Assembly: GCF_013387495.1 (NCBI RefSeq)
Contig: NZ_JABZEE010000007.1
Span: 186,001-250,000 of the forward strand
Reading direction: 5' to 3'
DNA length: 64,000 bases
Source: Streptomyces sp. PKU-EA00015
GTDB taxonomy: Bacteria; Actinomycetota; Actinomycetes; Streptomycetales; Streptomycetaceae
Part shown: positions 10,119 to 19,514 of the stretch, one piece after another
Layout: every line of letters begins with the position of its first letter
Numbering within the stretch: position 1 is the first letter of the stretch
Notes under the pieces: model-generated
Databases searched by the model: none
What the model was told of the DNA's origin: nothing
What the model saw: the letters and a program-made list of their open reading frames with translations, nothing else
Program-made: the position numbers and the translations under genes

Positions 10119-13007
10119 TCAGCGCAGCGTGGGCACGTCCCCGCCCTCGGCGCGCGTCAGCGTCACACCGGCGAGCCCCCGCAGCCACCGGTCCGCGATC
10201 CGTTCGAGCACGTCCCGGTCCGGCGGGGTGGCGCCCAGTCCGATCGCGAGGCGGAGCGGGTCCCAGCCGAACGGTCGGGGCCAGGCGTGGACGTCGGGGG
10301 ACGCCTCGGAGAGCTCGGTGAGCAGCGCGCGCATCCGGCCCCGTACCCGGCCCTCGGCCGGACCCGGCGGCACGGTCACGACCGCCCACGCCGCGTGCCG
10401 GCGGTGCAGCGGAGGCGTGGACAGCAGGCCGGCGGGACCCTGCTCCAGGACCTCCCAGGCGCGGAACAGCTCCTGGGTGAGCAGGTCGCGCATGCCCGGT
10501 GTGACCTGGTCGCTGCACGGGCGTACCGGCTCGGAGGGAGTCAGGATCACCACGGGCAGGTCCGGCGCGCCGGCACGGGGCGCGCCCGCGGGCAGGTCCG
10601 GGGCGCCCGCACCGGACGCGACCACCGGTTCGCGCCAGTCCCAGGCCGCCCACGTCGCGAAGAAGTGCCGCAGCAGTTCGGCGGGCGGCAGGTCGCCCGC
10701 CTCGCGGACGGTACCGGCCGCCAGCAGGGACCACGCCAGCCCGGGCAGCCCGCCGAACGGCGCCGAGTCCAGGCCGCGCGCCTTGGCCCACGCCTTGACC
10801 TCCCGGGCCAGCCGGGCGAACGCCTCCCGGCGGTCGCCGGCCAGCGCGAGGACCGCTTCGGCGTCGCTGACGGCGCTGAGCGCGATCGCCGCCGCCGCGC
10901 CCAGTTCCCTGCGGTGCTCGACGGCGGTGGCGGGGTCGGCCGCGCCGGTGGGGACCACGACCAGGTCCACGGTCAGGCCGCCGACGTCCGTGCGCAGACC
11001 GGGGACCCGGGCACCGACCACCTCCCGTACGTCCGCCGCCTCGGGCAGCGCCGCCGCCAGCCGGGCGCGTACGTCCTCCAGCCGGGCATCGCCCGGCAGC
11101 GCCGCCACCAGGTCCAGGTCCGCGCCGGGCAGGGCGCAGCCCATGCGCCGGGAGCCCACCACGTGGACGACACCGTCGTCGAGCGCGTCCGCCACGCGCT
11201 CCGCGACGCGGGCGGCGCGCGGGGTGTCGTCGGCGGATTCGGCCGGCCCAGCGGAGGGCACCGTGTCGTCCTTCGTCTCCGTCGAGGAGGCCGCCGCGGG
11301 GGAGTGGCGTGGGCCGCCGGCCGGGTCCGCGGCGTCCGCCTCCTCCGGCGTCCAGCGCACCTCGCCGGTGCCCAGCGACACCGTCGCCCGGACCCGCATC
11401 GGCTCGGCGCCCCGGCGCGAGAGAAGCGCCAGTTCGCCGACGCGCACCGGCATCGGGGCGAGGCGGGCGGTGCACTCGGCGGCCAGGGCGTGCGGGTCCG
11501 TGGTCCGGCCCAGGGTGAGGTGCGGGGTGAAGCCCTCGCGGTGGCCGCGGCAGCCCGGGAACCGCCGGGCCAGCGCCTCCCGCAGGGCCGCCCACGGCTC
11601 CTCGCCGCCGGCCGCCGGGTCCAGCCACACCGTGGCGTCGTCGCGGTGCCCGAACCACTGCACGCCCGCGAGCCGGGCCTCGAAGGGCGCGCTCGCCGCG
11701 ACCGCCGCCGCGACGAGCGGGGCCGCCTGCTCGAACGCATGCTCCGGCACGAATCCGAAGAGCAGGTTGACGTGCGGCGGCCAGCGGCGGATCTGCGGGT
11801 CGTGGTCCGCGCGGATCTCCTGCAGCGCAGGCCAGACCTCACGCGGCGGGATCCACGCCAGCGCCGTACGGGCCGTCGCCCGTACGTCCAGCACCTCGGC
11901 CGACTCCTCGCCCCCGAGATCCAGGTCGGCCCGTACGCCGTAGTGGTCCGAGATGTACAGGCCCTCCGCCGTGGGCGTGTCGCCGTGCAGCGCGGCCTCC
12001 CGCACCCGCAGCGCCTCCGCGCGCAGCAGCACGCGGTCCAGCCGGGAGGCCCGCCCGGTCAGCGAGGACACCGCGGCCAGCGGATTGACGCCCGGGTCGA
12101 AGGTGGGCGTCGTGTCGCTCCGGCCGCAGGCCTCGCTCCAGGCGTCGCGCATCCCGAGTGCCGCCGCCGGTGCGTCCGTACCGTCGTTGAAGTCGCCCAT
12201 CAGGACGACGTCGCCGTCCAGGGACGCCAACCCCTCGGCGATGCTTGCCAGTTCGGTGTCACGCCGCCCCGCGCCGTCGTCCGAGTGGTCGCTGCTCAGA
12301 TGCGTCGCGGCCACCGTGACCGGCCCCGCTCCCGTCTCCACGACGAGCGCGGTCACCGCCTTGTGCGAGCCGAGCTCGTGGTGCCCTGCCTCCCGTACGG
12401 GCAGCCTGCTCAGCAGGAGCAGACCGCACTCGTCGACGTCCCGCGCACCCGGATCGGCGCCCAGCGTGTACGCCTCGCGCACCCAGGGCTCGCCGAGCAC
12501 CATCGTGAGCAGCCGGGGCTCGACCTCCTGGAGCGCGATGACGTCGGCGTCGGCCTCGCGCAGGGCGGCCAGCAGCAGCGGCCTGCGCAGGGCGGTGTCG
12601 ATGCGGCCGGCGTCGTAGCGGTCCCACAGGGTGTTCCAGGTCAGCACGCGCAGGCGGCCCGTGCGCACGGCCCCCTTGGGCGTGCGCGCGGGCACCCAGT
12701 CGGCGCCGTCCCACACGTGCGGCGTCCGGGCGGCGAAGAACGGCGCCCGCAGCCGGCGCGCCTCGCGCACCCGCCCGGCGTCCGTGTCGTCCATCCGGTC
12801 CACGCCGGAGGTCCGGTCCCAGACCACCTCGCCGTCGGCCTCGAAGAAGAGGACCCGGTGCCAGGGGATGTCGCCGCCGGGCACGAACGCGGGCAGCGGT
12901 ACGCGCCCCGGCGCGGCCCCGCGCTGCAGGACGCCGATCACGAAGCGGGCCGGGTCGAAACGCGCGTCCCAGCGCACCCGGTGGTAGATCTCCTCGCTGG
13001 TACGCAC
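10119..13007 (-). CDS. four-domain RNA end-processing protein: MJ1316 + endonuclease/phosphatase + 2H phosphoesterase + nucleotidyltransferase
   Basis: 962 residues that read as four enzyme modules. Residues 1-85 match the MJ1316/DUF504 domain, proposed to recognise cyclic RNA ends. Residues 118-362 are an endonuclease/exonuclease/phosphatase domain with Asn125, Glu161 (ALQEVE), His236, GDFND (271-275) and SDHYG (353-357). Residues 408-555 are a LigT-like 2H phosphoesterase with PHVNL and PHLTLG. After a loose linker, residues 600-800 form a pol-beta-type nucleotidyltransferase with GS at 618-619, Asp630/Asp632 (GADLDL) and Asp681, resembling poly(A) polymerase. The GTG start lies 2 bp after the ligase-kinase gene, with GGAGGAGG inside that gene's end. 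Together they look like one RNA-repair operon. Domain limits are by eye. Confidence 0.85.
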   Translation of the reverse strand: MRTSEEIYHRVRWDARFDPARFVIGVLQRGAAPGRVPLPAFVPGGDIPWHRVLFFEADGEVVWDRTSGVDRMDDTDAGRVREARRLRAPFFAARTPHVWDGADWVPARTPKGAVRTGRLRVLTWNTLWDRYDAGRIDTALRRPLLLAALREADADVIALQEVEPRLLTMVLGEPWVREAYTLGADPGARDVDECGLLLLSRLPVREAGHHELGSHKAVTALVVETGAGPVTVAATHLSSDHSDDGAGRRDTELASIAEGLASLDGDVVLMGDFNDGTDAPAAALGMRDAWSEACGRSDTTPTFDPGVNPLAAVSSLTGRASRLDRVLLRAEALRVREAALHGDTPTAEGLYISDHYGVRADLDLGGEESAEVLDVRATARTALAWIPPREVWPALQEIRADHDPQIRRWPPHVNLLFGFVPEHAFEQAAPLVAAAVAASAPFEARLAGVQWFGHRDDATVWLDPAAGGEEPWAALREALARRFPGCRGHREGFTPHLTLGRTTDPHALAAECTARLAPMPVRVGELALLSRRGAEPMRVRATVSLGTGEVRWTPEEADAADPAGGPRHSPAAASSTETKDDTVPSAGPAESADDTPRAARVAERVADALDDGVVHVVGSRRMGCALPGADLDLVAALPGDARLEDVRARLAAALPEAADVREVVGARVPGLRTDVGGLTVDLVVVPTGAADPATAVEHRRELGAAAAIALSAVSDAEAVLALAGDRREAFARLAREVKAWAKARGLDSAPFGGLPGLAWSLLAAGTVREAGDLPPAELLRHFFATWAAWDWREPVVASGAGAPDLPAGAPRAGAPDLPVVILTPSEPVRPCSDQVTPGMRDLLTQELFRAWEVLEQGPAGLLSTPPLHRRHAAWAVVTVPPGPAEGRVRGRMRALLTELSEASPDVHAWPRPFGWDPLRLAIGLGATPPDRDVLERIADRWLRGLAGVTLTRAEGGDVPTLR

Positions 13008-13009
13008 CG

Positions 13010-14680
13010 CTACACCTCCTCCTCGATCGTCCCGCTCGCCCCGATGTACCAGGTGCGGTGCGCCTGGCCCGGATACGGCGGGCCGAAGCGGTGCAACTGG
13101 GCGGCGAGGACGGCAGGCGGCACCGGGTGCTCCCGCACGCCGTTGCGCCGGACCAGCTCGTCCTCGCCGACGAGGACGACGGCGTGGGTGACCAGGGCGT
13201 CACGGCGCCGCGCGACCGCGTGCACCAGGGAGCGCTGCTGCTGGTTGAGCGAGGTCGCGTCCCACACCGCGGTGCCGCCCGCCGCCAGGGCGGCGTCCAG
13301 CCGGTCGAGCCCCGCGCGCAGGATCTCCGCGTTGGCCTTCTGATCGGCGCGGGAACCGCGGGCCTCGCGCAGGTCGTCGAGCGAGACGTACGCGTCCACC
13401 CCGGCGAGGCCCCGTGCGAACGTGCTCTTGCCGCTGCCCGCAGGGCCCACGGTCTGGACGAGCTTCGGGAAGTCGCCGGCGCGCCACTGCCAGGTCGCCG
13501 CGACGGCCTCCTCGGCCGAGCCGATCCGCCCGAGCGCGTACGCCTCGCGCGCCTCGGCCCGGCAGCGGGCCGCGGCGTCCGGCTCCAGGTCCGCGAACAC
13601 CTCGGCCAGCTCTGCGATCGGTGCGGCGTCCTCGGCGTGCAGCGCCGACCACTCCACCTGCTCGCGCGCCTCGGCGCTCGGGGCCGTCGCCCGGGCGACG
13701 GCGTGCAGGACGCCGAGGTCGGCGGCGTACGACATGCGCACCAGACCGGCCCGCCGGTCCTCGTCCGGATAGGGCCGGTGCAGCGCCGGGGCCAGCCCGA
13801 CGAGGTCCGCCACGCGCCGGGCGAGCGGCATGCCGAGCACCGCGGCCAGCTCGGGCGCGAGCCACGCCCGCCGGCTGCCGTGCAGCAGTGCGGCCAGGAC
13901 GCCCGAGAGCCGGGCGTCGCCCGTGACGCCCGCGACCTCCAGCCTGCCGAGGGCCGCCGCGTCGCCGCCGGGCACCCCGAGCGCGGCGGCCAGTGCCGCC
14001 GCGTCGGCGGGAGCGCCCGAACGCACCGCCCACAGCGGCGCGTTCGGGCCGAGCCCGTTCGCCACGACGGCCGCGTGCATCCAGTGCGTACCGGTCTGCA
14101 CATGACCGCCACGCACCCACTTGGCCACGTGCAGGCCGAACTCCTCGGCGGGGAACCCCTCGGCGGTCCGGACGACGTACCCCTCCTGCCGCGTGAGGTC
14201 GAGCCTCAGTGCGCGCAGCGCCCGCTCGGCCCGCTCGGCGGTTTCGTCGAGGAGTCCCCGCCACAGCACGCGCGGCACGGGAATGCCGAGGTCCCGCAGA
14301 AACGCCACCGTCCGGTCCCAGTCGAGGCAGCGTCCCTCGTCGTCCCACACGGAGAACCCGTAGAAGTAGCCGTCCAGGTCGTCGTACGCGATCGAGTGCC
14401 GGGCGTACATGTTCTCGCCGCACACCCGCCAGCCCTCGGGGACGGCGTGTCCGATGCGTCCGTGCAGCGCCTTGACCCAGGCCCGGGAGGGGTGGTGAGC
14501 CGAGTCGAGGGACCGGGCGTGCAGACCGTCGCGGTACAGCGTGGTGTTCTCGCCGTCGAGCTTCTCGGTGACGACGACCTCGCGCCCCAGTAGTCCGCGC
14601 AGGTCGGTGACCCGCACATCGTCTGCGGTCGCCCCTGGTGACCAGGGCAGATGTCGTGTCCTCGGATAGTGCGTACGCAT
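13010..14680 (-). CDS. RNA ligase fused to polynucleotide kinase
   Basis: 556 residues. The N-terminal half is an RNA ligase: the motif I nucleotidyl lysine is Lys40 in VTEKLDGEN, motif III-like CGENMYARHS and FYGFSVWD lie near 88-113, EGYVV at 166-170 fits motif IV and KWVR near 187 fits motif V. A helical middle of about 200 residues follows. The C-terminal part is a P-loop kinase with GPAGSGKST (412-420), a downstream SLDDLR and VWDATSLN, as in T4-type 5'-polynucleotide kinases. The enzyme should phosphorylate a 5'-OH RNA end and seal it to a 3'-OH end using ATP. ATG 14680 is the first codon of the operon. Downstream and 2 bp away is the end-processing protein. Confidence 0.87.
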   Translation of the reverse strand: MRTHYPRTRHLPWSPGATADDVRVTDLRGLLGREVVVTEKLDGENTTLYRDGLHARSLDSAHHPSRAWVKALHGRIGHAVPEGWRVCGENMYARHSIAYDDLDGYFYGFSVWDDEGRCLDWDRTVAFLRDLGIPVPRVLWRGLLDETAERAERALRALRLDLTRQEGYVVRTAEGFPAEEFGLHVAKWVRGGHVQTGTHWMHAAVVANGLGPNAPLWAVRSGAPADAAALAAALGVPGGDAAALGRLEVAGVTGDARLSGVLAALLHGSRRAWLAPELAAVLGMPLARRVADLVGLAPALHRPYPDEDRRAGLVRMSYAADLGVLHAVARATAPSAEAREQVEWSALHAEDAAPIAELAEVFADLEPDAAARCRAEAREAYALGRIGSAEEAVAATWQWRAGDFPKLVQTVGPAGSGKSTFARGLAGVDAYVSLDDLREARGSRADQKANAEILRAGLDRLDAALAAGGTAVWDATSLNQQQRSLVHAVARRRDALVTHAVVLVGEDELVRRNGVREHPVPPAVLAAQLHRFGPPYPGQAHRTWYIGASGTIEEEV

Positions 14681-14781
14681 GGTGACCGTTCCCCCGTGAC
14701 AGCGGCTGCGCGGTCACTGTAAGTGTGCGCCCCGACGTGCTTCGACGGGTTTTCCCTGCGGGGCGACCGTATCGTCCCGGT

Positions 14782-15498
14782 ATGAGACCCGAACCGGGGC
14801 CCGCCCTCAGCGCGACCCTCGTCGTGCTGGCCTTCGCCACCGGGGCGGTCGAGGCCGTCAGCTTCCTCGCCCTGGGGCCGGTCTTCACCGCGATGCAGAC
14901 GGGCAACGTGCTCTTCCTCGGCTTCGCCGTCGCAGGGGAGGGCGGGCTGTCCCCGGCGGTGGCCGCCGTCTCGCTGGCCGGGTTCGCGCTGGGCGCCGTC
15001 GCCGGCTCCACGGTCGAGTCCGCCGTCGACGCGCGGGGCCGCAGGTGGTTCGTGGCCGCGCTCGCCGGGGAGGCGGTGCTGCTGGGGCTCGCGGTGCTGG
15101 TCGCGTGGCGTGCCGGGGTCGAGGCCACGGGCGGGCCCCTCGCAGGACCGCACTTCGCGGTGATCGCCCTCGTGGCCTGCGCCATGGGCGTGCGCAACGT
15201 GACGATGCTGCGGGTGCATGTCCCGGACATGCCCACGACGGTGGCGACCCGGGCGATGGCCGGCCTGTTCGGGGGCCTGCCGTTCGCGCTGGACACCCGG
15301 ACCCCCTCCGGCGCGCGGGCCGAGGGGCGCCGCGTCGTCTCGGTCGGCGCGATGTTCGCGGGCGCGCTGGCCGGAGCCTGGCTGCTGCGCCAGTCGGTGC
15401 ACCCCGCGGTGGTGCTGGCCGTACCGGCCGCGCTGACCCTCGTGCTGGGGCTCGGCTTCTGGATGGCTCCGGGGGCACGCACCTCGGAGCCGGGCTGA
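14782..15498 (+). CDS. DUF1275 (YoaK-type) membrane protein
   Basis: 238 residues with about six hydrophobic segments. The family hallmark is near residues 20-45: a first membrane helix GAVEAVSFLALG followed by FTAMQTGNVLFLGFA. The family is widespread and its function is unknown, with transport suspected. ATG 14782 was preferred to an upstream ATG at 14725 because it starts just before the first membrane helix and because TATCGT lies 6 nt upstream, as in leaderless messages. It is divergent from the RNA-repair operon, with only 101 bp between the two start codons. Confidence 0.8.
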   Translation: MRPEPGPALSATLVVLAFATGAVEAVSFLALGPVFTAMQTGNVLFLGFAVAGEGGLSPAVAAVSLAGFALGAVAGSTVESAVDARGRRWFVAALAGEAVLLGLAVLVAWRAGVEATGGPLAGPHFAVIALVACAMGVRNVTMLRVHVPDMPTTVATRAMAGLFGGLPFALDTRTPSGARAEGRRVVSVGAMFAGALAGAWLLRQSVHPAVVLAVPAALTLVLGLGFWMAPGARTSEPG

Positions 15499-15604
15499 GA
15501 GGCGCTGGGCCGGAGGGGTGGCGGCGGATGCGGCAGGCACGGACGGGAGCCCTGCCGAGCGGCCCCGGTCAAGGGCTTCCAGGGAGTGAACCGCGTGCCG
15601 CGGT

Positions 15605-15632
15605 TTGACACGCAACCCCCGCGGGGTAATCT
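15605..15632 (+). promoter_or_regulatory. S10 operon promoter
   Basis: TTGACA (15605-15610) and TAATCT (15627-15632) with 16 bp between them form the strongest HrdB-type promoter in this 494-bp gap. A start near 15639 gives a leader of about 350 nt before rpsJ. The segment 15499-15604 shows no gene. Confidence 0.75.
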
Positions 15633-15639
15633 CTTCGGC

Positions 15640-15992
15640 TCGATTGGCCACGGGCCCCGAGCGTGTGGCAGACTGTCCGGGTTGCTCGGTTGAGTGCCGA
15701 TGCTGCGCGCCTCCCGCCGGGAGGACCGGAAGCGAGTCCCACAGTACTCGTCGATCCCACGCGGGTCGGACGTACGGGAATCTTCCGGGAAGTGTCAGCG
15801 GGGTACCGGCCAGGCACTCGGTGGGAGCTCTTCCCCCGATGCGCGGTCTCGGCCCGTGCCCCCTTGGTTGGGAAATCCTTCGGGAGATCTTCGTAGAGGG
15901 AGTGCGACACGCCCGACCGCGTGGGTCGGAGAAGAGAGCAGGACTCGCCGAGTTCCAGAGCGTTTCACTAGACAAAGGACTACTGAGTAGCC
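15640..15992 (+). promoter_or_regulatory. long structured leader of the S10 operon
   Basis: No gene is seen here. The region has several inverted repeats. At 15905-15929 is the hairpin also found before rpsL (core CCCGACCGCGTGGGTCGG), followed by GTTCCAG (15952-15958) and TTCACT (15964-15969) in the same order. A Shine-Dalgarno AAAGGA (15974-15979) is 13 nt from the rpsJ ATG. The bases between contain a small palindrome CTACTGAGTAG (15980-15990) that would bring them closer if folded. A ribosomal-protein-responsive leader is plausible but unproven. Confidence 0.6.
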
Positions 15993-16301
15993 ATGGCGGG
16001 ACAGAAGATCCGCATCCGGCTCAAGGCCTACGACCACGAGGTCATCGACTCCTCGGCGAAGAAGATCGTCGAGACGGTGACTCGCACTGGTGCGTCGGTC
16101 GCAGGCCCGGTGCCGCTGCCCACTGAGAAGAACGTGTACTGCGTCATCAAGTCGCCGCACAAGTACAAGGACTCGCGCGAGCACTTCGAGATGCGCACGC
16201 ACAAGCGCCTGATCGACATCCTCGACCCGACGCCCAAGACCGTTGACTCGTTGATGCGCCTGGACCTTCCGGCCGGCGTCGACATCGAGATCAAGCTCTG
16301 A
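15993..16301 (+). CDS. rpsJ: 30S ribosomal protein S10
   Basis: S10 sits in the 30S head and, as NusE, also joins the Nus antitermination complex. The product has 102 residues, full length, beginning [15 protein letters not shown]. It contains the conserved [19 protein letters not shown] stretch in the ribosome-bound loop and ends in the usual [11 protein letters not shown]. It is the first gene of an 11-gene S10 operon. rplC begins 14 bp later. Confidence 0.99.
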   Translation: MAGQKIRIRLKAYDHEVIDSSAKKIVETVTRTGASVAGPVPLPTEKNVYCVIKSPHKYKDSREHFEMRTHKRLIDILDPTPKTVDSLMRLDLPAGVDIEIKL

Positions 16302-16315
16302 GAGGCGCGGAAGAG

Positions 16316-16960
16316 ATGGCTAAGCAGATCAAGGGCGTCCTGGGCGAGAAGCTCGGCATGACCCAGGTCTGGGACGAGAACAACCGTGTCGTCCCGGTGA
16401 CCGTCGTCAAGGCCGGGCCCTGCGTCGTTACCCAGGTCCGTACGAACGACATCGACGGCTACGAGTCGGTCCAGATCGCCTTCGGCGAGATCGACCCGCG
16501 CAAGGTGAACAAGCCCCTCAAGGGCCACTTCGCCAAGGCCGACGTGACCCCCCGCCGCCACCTGGTGGAGCTCCGCACCCCTGACGCCAGCGAGTACACG
16601 CTGGGCCAGGAGATCACTGCCGAGGTGTTCGAGTCCGGCGTCAAGGTCGACGTCACGGGCAAGAGCAAGGGCAAGGGCTTCGCCGGTGTCATGAAGCGTC
16701 ACAACTTCAAGGGCCTCGGCGCCGGTCACGGCACCCAGCGCAAGCACCGCTCTCCCGGTTCCATCGGTGGCTGCGCCACCCCGGGCCGTGTGTTCAAGGG
16801 CCTCCGCATGGCGGGCCGTATGGGCAACGAGCGGGTCACCACCCAGAACCTGACCGTTCACGCCGTTGACGCGGAGAAGGGCCTGCTCCTCATCAAGGGC
16901 GCAGTTCCTGGTCCGAACGGCGGCCTGGTCCTGGTCCGCACTGCGGCCAAGGGGGCCTGA
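16316..16960 (+). CDS. rplC: 50S ribosomal protein L3
   Basis: L3 is an early-assembly protein whose long loop reaches toward the peptidyl transferase centre. The product has 214 residues, with [14 protein letters not shown] at the N-terminus and the signature [28 protein letters not shown] near residues 120-150. The ATG follows GGAAGAG. rplD begins 5 bp after the stop. Confidence 0.99.
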   Translation: MAKQIKGVLGEKLGMTQVWDENNRVVPVTVVKAGPCVVTQVRTNDIDGYESVQIAFGEIDPRKVNKPLKGHFAKADVTPRRHLVELRTPDASEYTLGQEITAEVFESGVKVDVTGKSKGKGFAGVMKRHNFKGLGAGHGTQRKHRSPGSIGGCATPGRVFKGLRMAGRMGNERVTTQNLTVHAVDAEKGLLLIKGAVPGPNGGLVLVRTAAKGA

Positions 16961-16965
16961 GGACT

Positions 16966-17619
16966 ATGAGCACCATTGACATTCTGTCGCCCGCAGGCGA
17001 CAAGACCGGGACCGTCGAGCTCCCGGCCGAGATCTTCGACGCCAAGGTCAGCGTCCCGCTGATCCACCAGGTCGTCGTCGCGCAGCTGGCCGCTGCCCGT
17101 CAGGGCACGCACAAGGTCAAGACGCGTGGCGAGGTCCGCGGTGGTGGCAAGAAGCCTTACCGCCAGAAGGGCACCGGCCGCGCCCGCCAGGGTTCGACCC
17201 GTGCGCCGCAGTTCGCCGGCGGTGGCGTCGTCCACGGCCCCGTGCCGCGTGACTACTCGCAGCGGACCCCGAAGAAGATGAAGGCCGCCGCCCTGCGCGG
17301 TGCCCTCTCGGACCGGGCCCGCCACTCGCGTATCCACGTCGTCTCCGGCGTGGTCGAGGGCGAGGTCTCCACCAAGGCCGCCAAGACGCTGTTCGGCAAG
17401 ATCTCGGAGCGCAAGAACCTGCTCCTGGTCGCGGACCGCAGCGACGAGGCCGCGTGGCTGTCCGCCCGCAACCTGCCCCAGGTCCACATCCTGGAGCCGG
17501 GCCAGCTGAACACGTACGACGTGCTCGTCTCCGACGACGTGGTCTTCACCCAGGCCGCCTTCGAGTCCTTCGTGTCCGGCCCCAAGGCCGCCAACGACAC
17601 CGAAGGGAGCGAGGCCTGA
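16966..17619 (+). CDS. rplD: 50S ribosomal protein L4
   Basis: L4 lines the nascent-peptide exit tunnel. The product has 217 residues with the conserved tunnel-loop segment [19 protein letters not shown] near residues 60-80 and a globular C-terminal half. In E. coli L4 is the S10 operon repressor; a similar role with the long leader here would be inference. The last base of the TGA is the first base of the rplW ATG, so translation is coupled. An acidic tail (NDTEGSEA) is typical of actinobacteria. Confidence 0.99.
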   Translation: MSTIDILSPAGDKTGTVELPAEIFDAKVSVPLIHQVVVAQLAAARQGTHKVKTRGEVRGGGKKPYRQKGTGRARQGSTRAPQFAGGGVVHGPVPRDYSQRTPKKMKAAALRGALSDRARHSRIHVVSGVVEGEVSTKAAKTLFGKISERKNLLLVADRSDEAAWLSARNLPQVHILEPGQLNTYDVLVSDDVVFTQAAFESFVSGPKAANDTEGSEA

Positions 17620-17942
17620 TGTCCGAGGCCACGATCACCAGCAAGACCTTCACGGACCCGCGCGACATTCTCGTCAAGCCGGTTGTGTCCGAGAAGAGCT
17701 ACGCGCTGCTGGACGAGAACAAGTACACGTTCATCGTCGACCCGCGTGCCAACAAGACCCAGATCAAGCAGGCCGTCGAGGCGGTCTTCTCGGTCAAGGT
17801 CACCGGGGTCAACACGATCAACCGCCAGGGCAAGCGCAAGCGCACCCGCACCGGTTTCGGCAAGCGCGCCAACACCAAGCGCGCCATCGTGACCCTTGCT
17901 GAGGGCGACCGTATCGACATCTTCGGCGGTCCGACCGCCTGA
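17619..17942 (+). CDS. rplW: 50S ribosomal protein L23
   Basis: L23 lies at the exit of the peptide tunnel and is the docking site for trigger factor and SRP. The product has 107 residues. [20 protein letters not shown] matches the N-terminal L23 core, with the basic loop [21 protein letters not shown]. The ATG overlaps the rplD stop by 1 bp (TGATG). A 51-bp gap follows before rplB. Confidence 0.98.
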   Translation: MSEATITSKTFTDPRDILVKPVVSEKSYALLDENKYTFIVDPRANKTQIKQAVEAVFSVKVTGVNTINRQGKRKRTRTGFGKRANTKRAIVTLAEGDRIDIFGGPTA

Positions 17943-17993
17943 GGGCGGCTGGAGCGTCCAGATTTCGGAATAGCTTCCGAGGACTGAGAGACA

Positions 17994-18830
17994 ATGGGTA
18001 TCCGCAAGTACAAGCCGACGACTCCGGGCCGTCGTGGCTCCAGCGTCGCCGACTTCGTCGAGATCACGCGGTCCACGCCGGAGAAGTCGCTGGTCCGCCC
18101 CCTGCACAGCAAGGGCGGCCGTAACAACACCGGTCGTGTGACCGTCCGTCACCAGGGCGGTGGCCACAAGCGCGCCTACCGCGTGATCGACTTCCGTCGT
18201 CACGACAAGGACGGCGTGCCGGCCAAGGTCGCTCACATCGAGTACGACCCGAACCGCACCGCGCGCATCGCGCTCCTGCACTACGCAGACGGCGAGAAGC
18301 GCTACATCATCGCGCCGCGTGGCCTGAACCAGGGCGACCGTGTCGAGAACGGCCCGGCCGCCGACATCAAGCCCGGCAACAACCTGGCGCTGCGCAACAT
18401 CCCGGTCGGTACGACCATCCACGCCATCGAGCTGCGGCCCGGCGGCGGCGCGAAGTTCGCCCGCTCCGCGGGTGCCTCCGTGCAGCTGCTGGCGAAGGAG
18501 GGCCAGATGGCCCACCTGCGTATGCCGTCCGGCGAGATCCGCCTGGTCGACGTCCGCTGCCGCGCCACCATCGGCGAGGTCGGCAACGCCGAGCAGTCGA
18601 ACATCAACTGGGGCAAGGCCGGCCGCAAGCGCTGGCTGGGCGTTCGCCCGACCGTTCGCGGTGTGGCGATGAACCCGGTTGACCACCCGCACGGTGGTGG
18701 TGAGGGCAAGACCTCCGGTGGTCGCCACCCGGTCTCCCCGTGGGGTCAGAAGGAGGGTCGTACTCGTTCTCCCAAGAAGGCGAGCAACAAGTACATCGTC
18801 CGCCGCCGCAAGACGAACAAGAAGCGCTAG
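17994..18830 (+). CDS. rplB: 50S ribosomal protein L2
   Basis: L2 is required for subunit joining and peptidyl transfer. The product has 278 residues. The C-terminal signature [19 protein letters not shown], which includes the histidine near the catalytic centre, is intact at about residues 222-240. The basic C-terminus ends in RRRKTNKKR. It is followed 12 bp later by rpsS. Full length, nothing unusual. Confidence 0.99.
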   Translation: MGIRKYKPTTPGRRGSSVADFVEITRSTPEKSLVRPLHSKGGRNNTGRVTVRHQGGGHKRAYRVIDFRRHDKDGVPAKVAHIEYDPNRTARIALLHYADGEKRYIIAPRGLNQGDRVENGPAADIKPGNNLALRNIPVGTTIHAIELRPGGGAKFARSAGASVQLLAKEGQMAHLRMPSGEIRLVDVRCRATIGEVGNAEQSNINWGKAGRKRWLGVRPTVRGVAMNPVDHPHGGGEGKTSGGRHPVSPWGQKEGRTRSPKKASNKYIVRRRKTNKKR

Positions 18831-18842
18831 GAGCGGGTTTAG

Positions 18843-19124
18843 ATGCCGCGCAGTCTCAAGAAGGGGCCCTTCGTCGACGACCACCTGATCAAGAAGGTGG
18901 ATTCGCAGAACGAAGCCGGCACCAAGAACGTCATCAAGACCTGGTCCCGTCGCTCGATGATCGTCCCGGCCATGCTGGGCCACACGATCGCGGTGCACAA
19001 CGGCAAGACCCACGTCCCGGTGTTCGTCACCGAGTCCATGGTCGGCCACAAGCTCGGCGAGTTCTCGCCGACTCGCACCTTCCGCGGCCACGTCAAGGAC
19101 GACCGGAAGTCGAAGCGCCGCTAA
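18843..19124 (+). CDS. rpsS: 30S ribosomal protein S19
   Basis: S19 binds S13 in the 30S head. The product has 93 residues, starting [15 protein letters not shown] and containing the signature [27 protein letters not shown] near residues 48-75. It sits in the standard position between rplB and rplV, 12 bp after rplB. Confidence 0.99.
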   Translation: MPRSLKKGPFVDDHLIKKVDSQNEAGTKNVIKTWSRRSMIVPAMLGHTIAVHNGKTHVPVFVTESMVGHKLGEFSPTRTFRGHVKDDRKSKRR

Positions 19125-19142
19125 GGCGGGGTGGAACGACTA

Positions 19143-19514
19143 ATGACTTACACCGAAGGGACAACCATGGAAGCCAGGGCCCAGGCGCGGTACATCCGCG
19201 TCACGCCCATGAAGGCCCGCCGCGTGGTGGACCTCATCCGTGGCATGGATGCCACGGAGGCTCAGGCGGTCCTGCGTTTCGCCCCGCAGGCCGCGAGCGT
19301 GCCGGTCGGCAAGGTGCTGGACAGCGCCATTGCCAACGCCGCGCACAACTACGACCACACGGACGCCTCTTCGCTGTTCATCAGCGAGGCGTACGTGGAC
19401 GAGGGCCCGACCCTGAAGCGGTTCCGTCCGCGTGCTCAGGGCCGTGCCTACCGGATCCGTAAGCGGACCAGCCACATCACCGTGGTCGTCAGCAGCAAGG
19501 AAGGAACCCGGTAA
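19143..19514 (+). CDS. rplV: 50S ribosomal protein L22
   Basis: L22 reaches into the exit tunnel, where mutations affect macrolide action. The product has 123 residues from ATG 19143 ([17 protein letters not shown]). The start is uncertain: an internal ATG at 19167 (MEARAQARY) has the better Shine-Dalgarno-like AAGGGA 5 nt upstream and would give 115 residues, and a GTG at 19131 is also in frame. The tunnel beta-hairpin [26 protein letters not shown] is intact. The TAA overlaps the rpsC ATG by 1 bp. Confidence 0.96.
   Translation: MTYTEGTTMEARAQARYIRVTPMKARRVVDLIRGMDATEAQAVLRFAPQAASVPVGKVLDSAIANAAHNYDHTDASSLFISEAYVDEGPTLKRFRPRAQGRAYRIRKRTSHITVVVSSKEGTR

Noticed and set aside
8704..11658. 984-codon minus-strand frame bridging the PIG-L and RNA-processing genes
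   Set aside because: It runs through the gap and both genes out of frame, with Arg/Gly/Pro-rich composition and no motifs.
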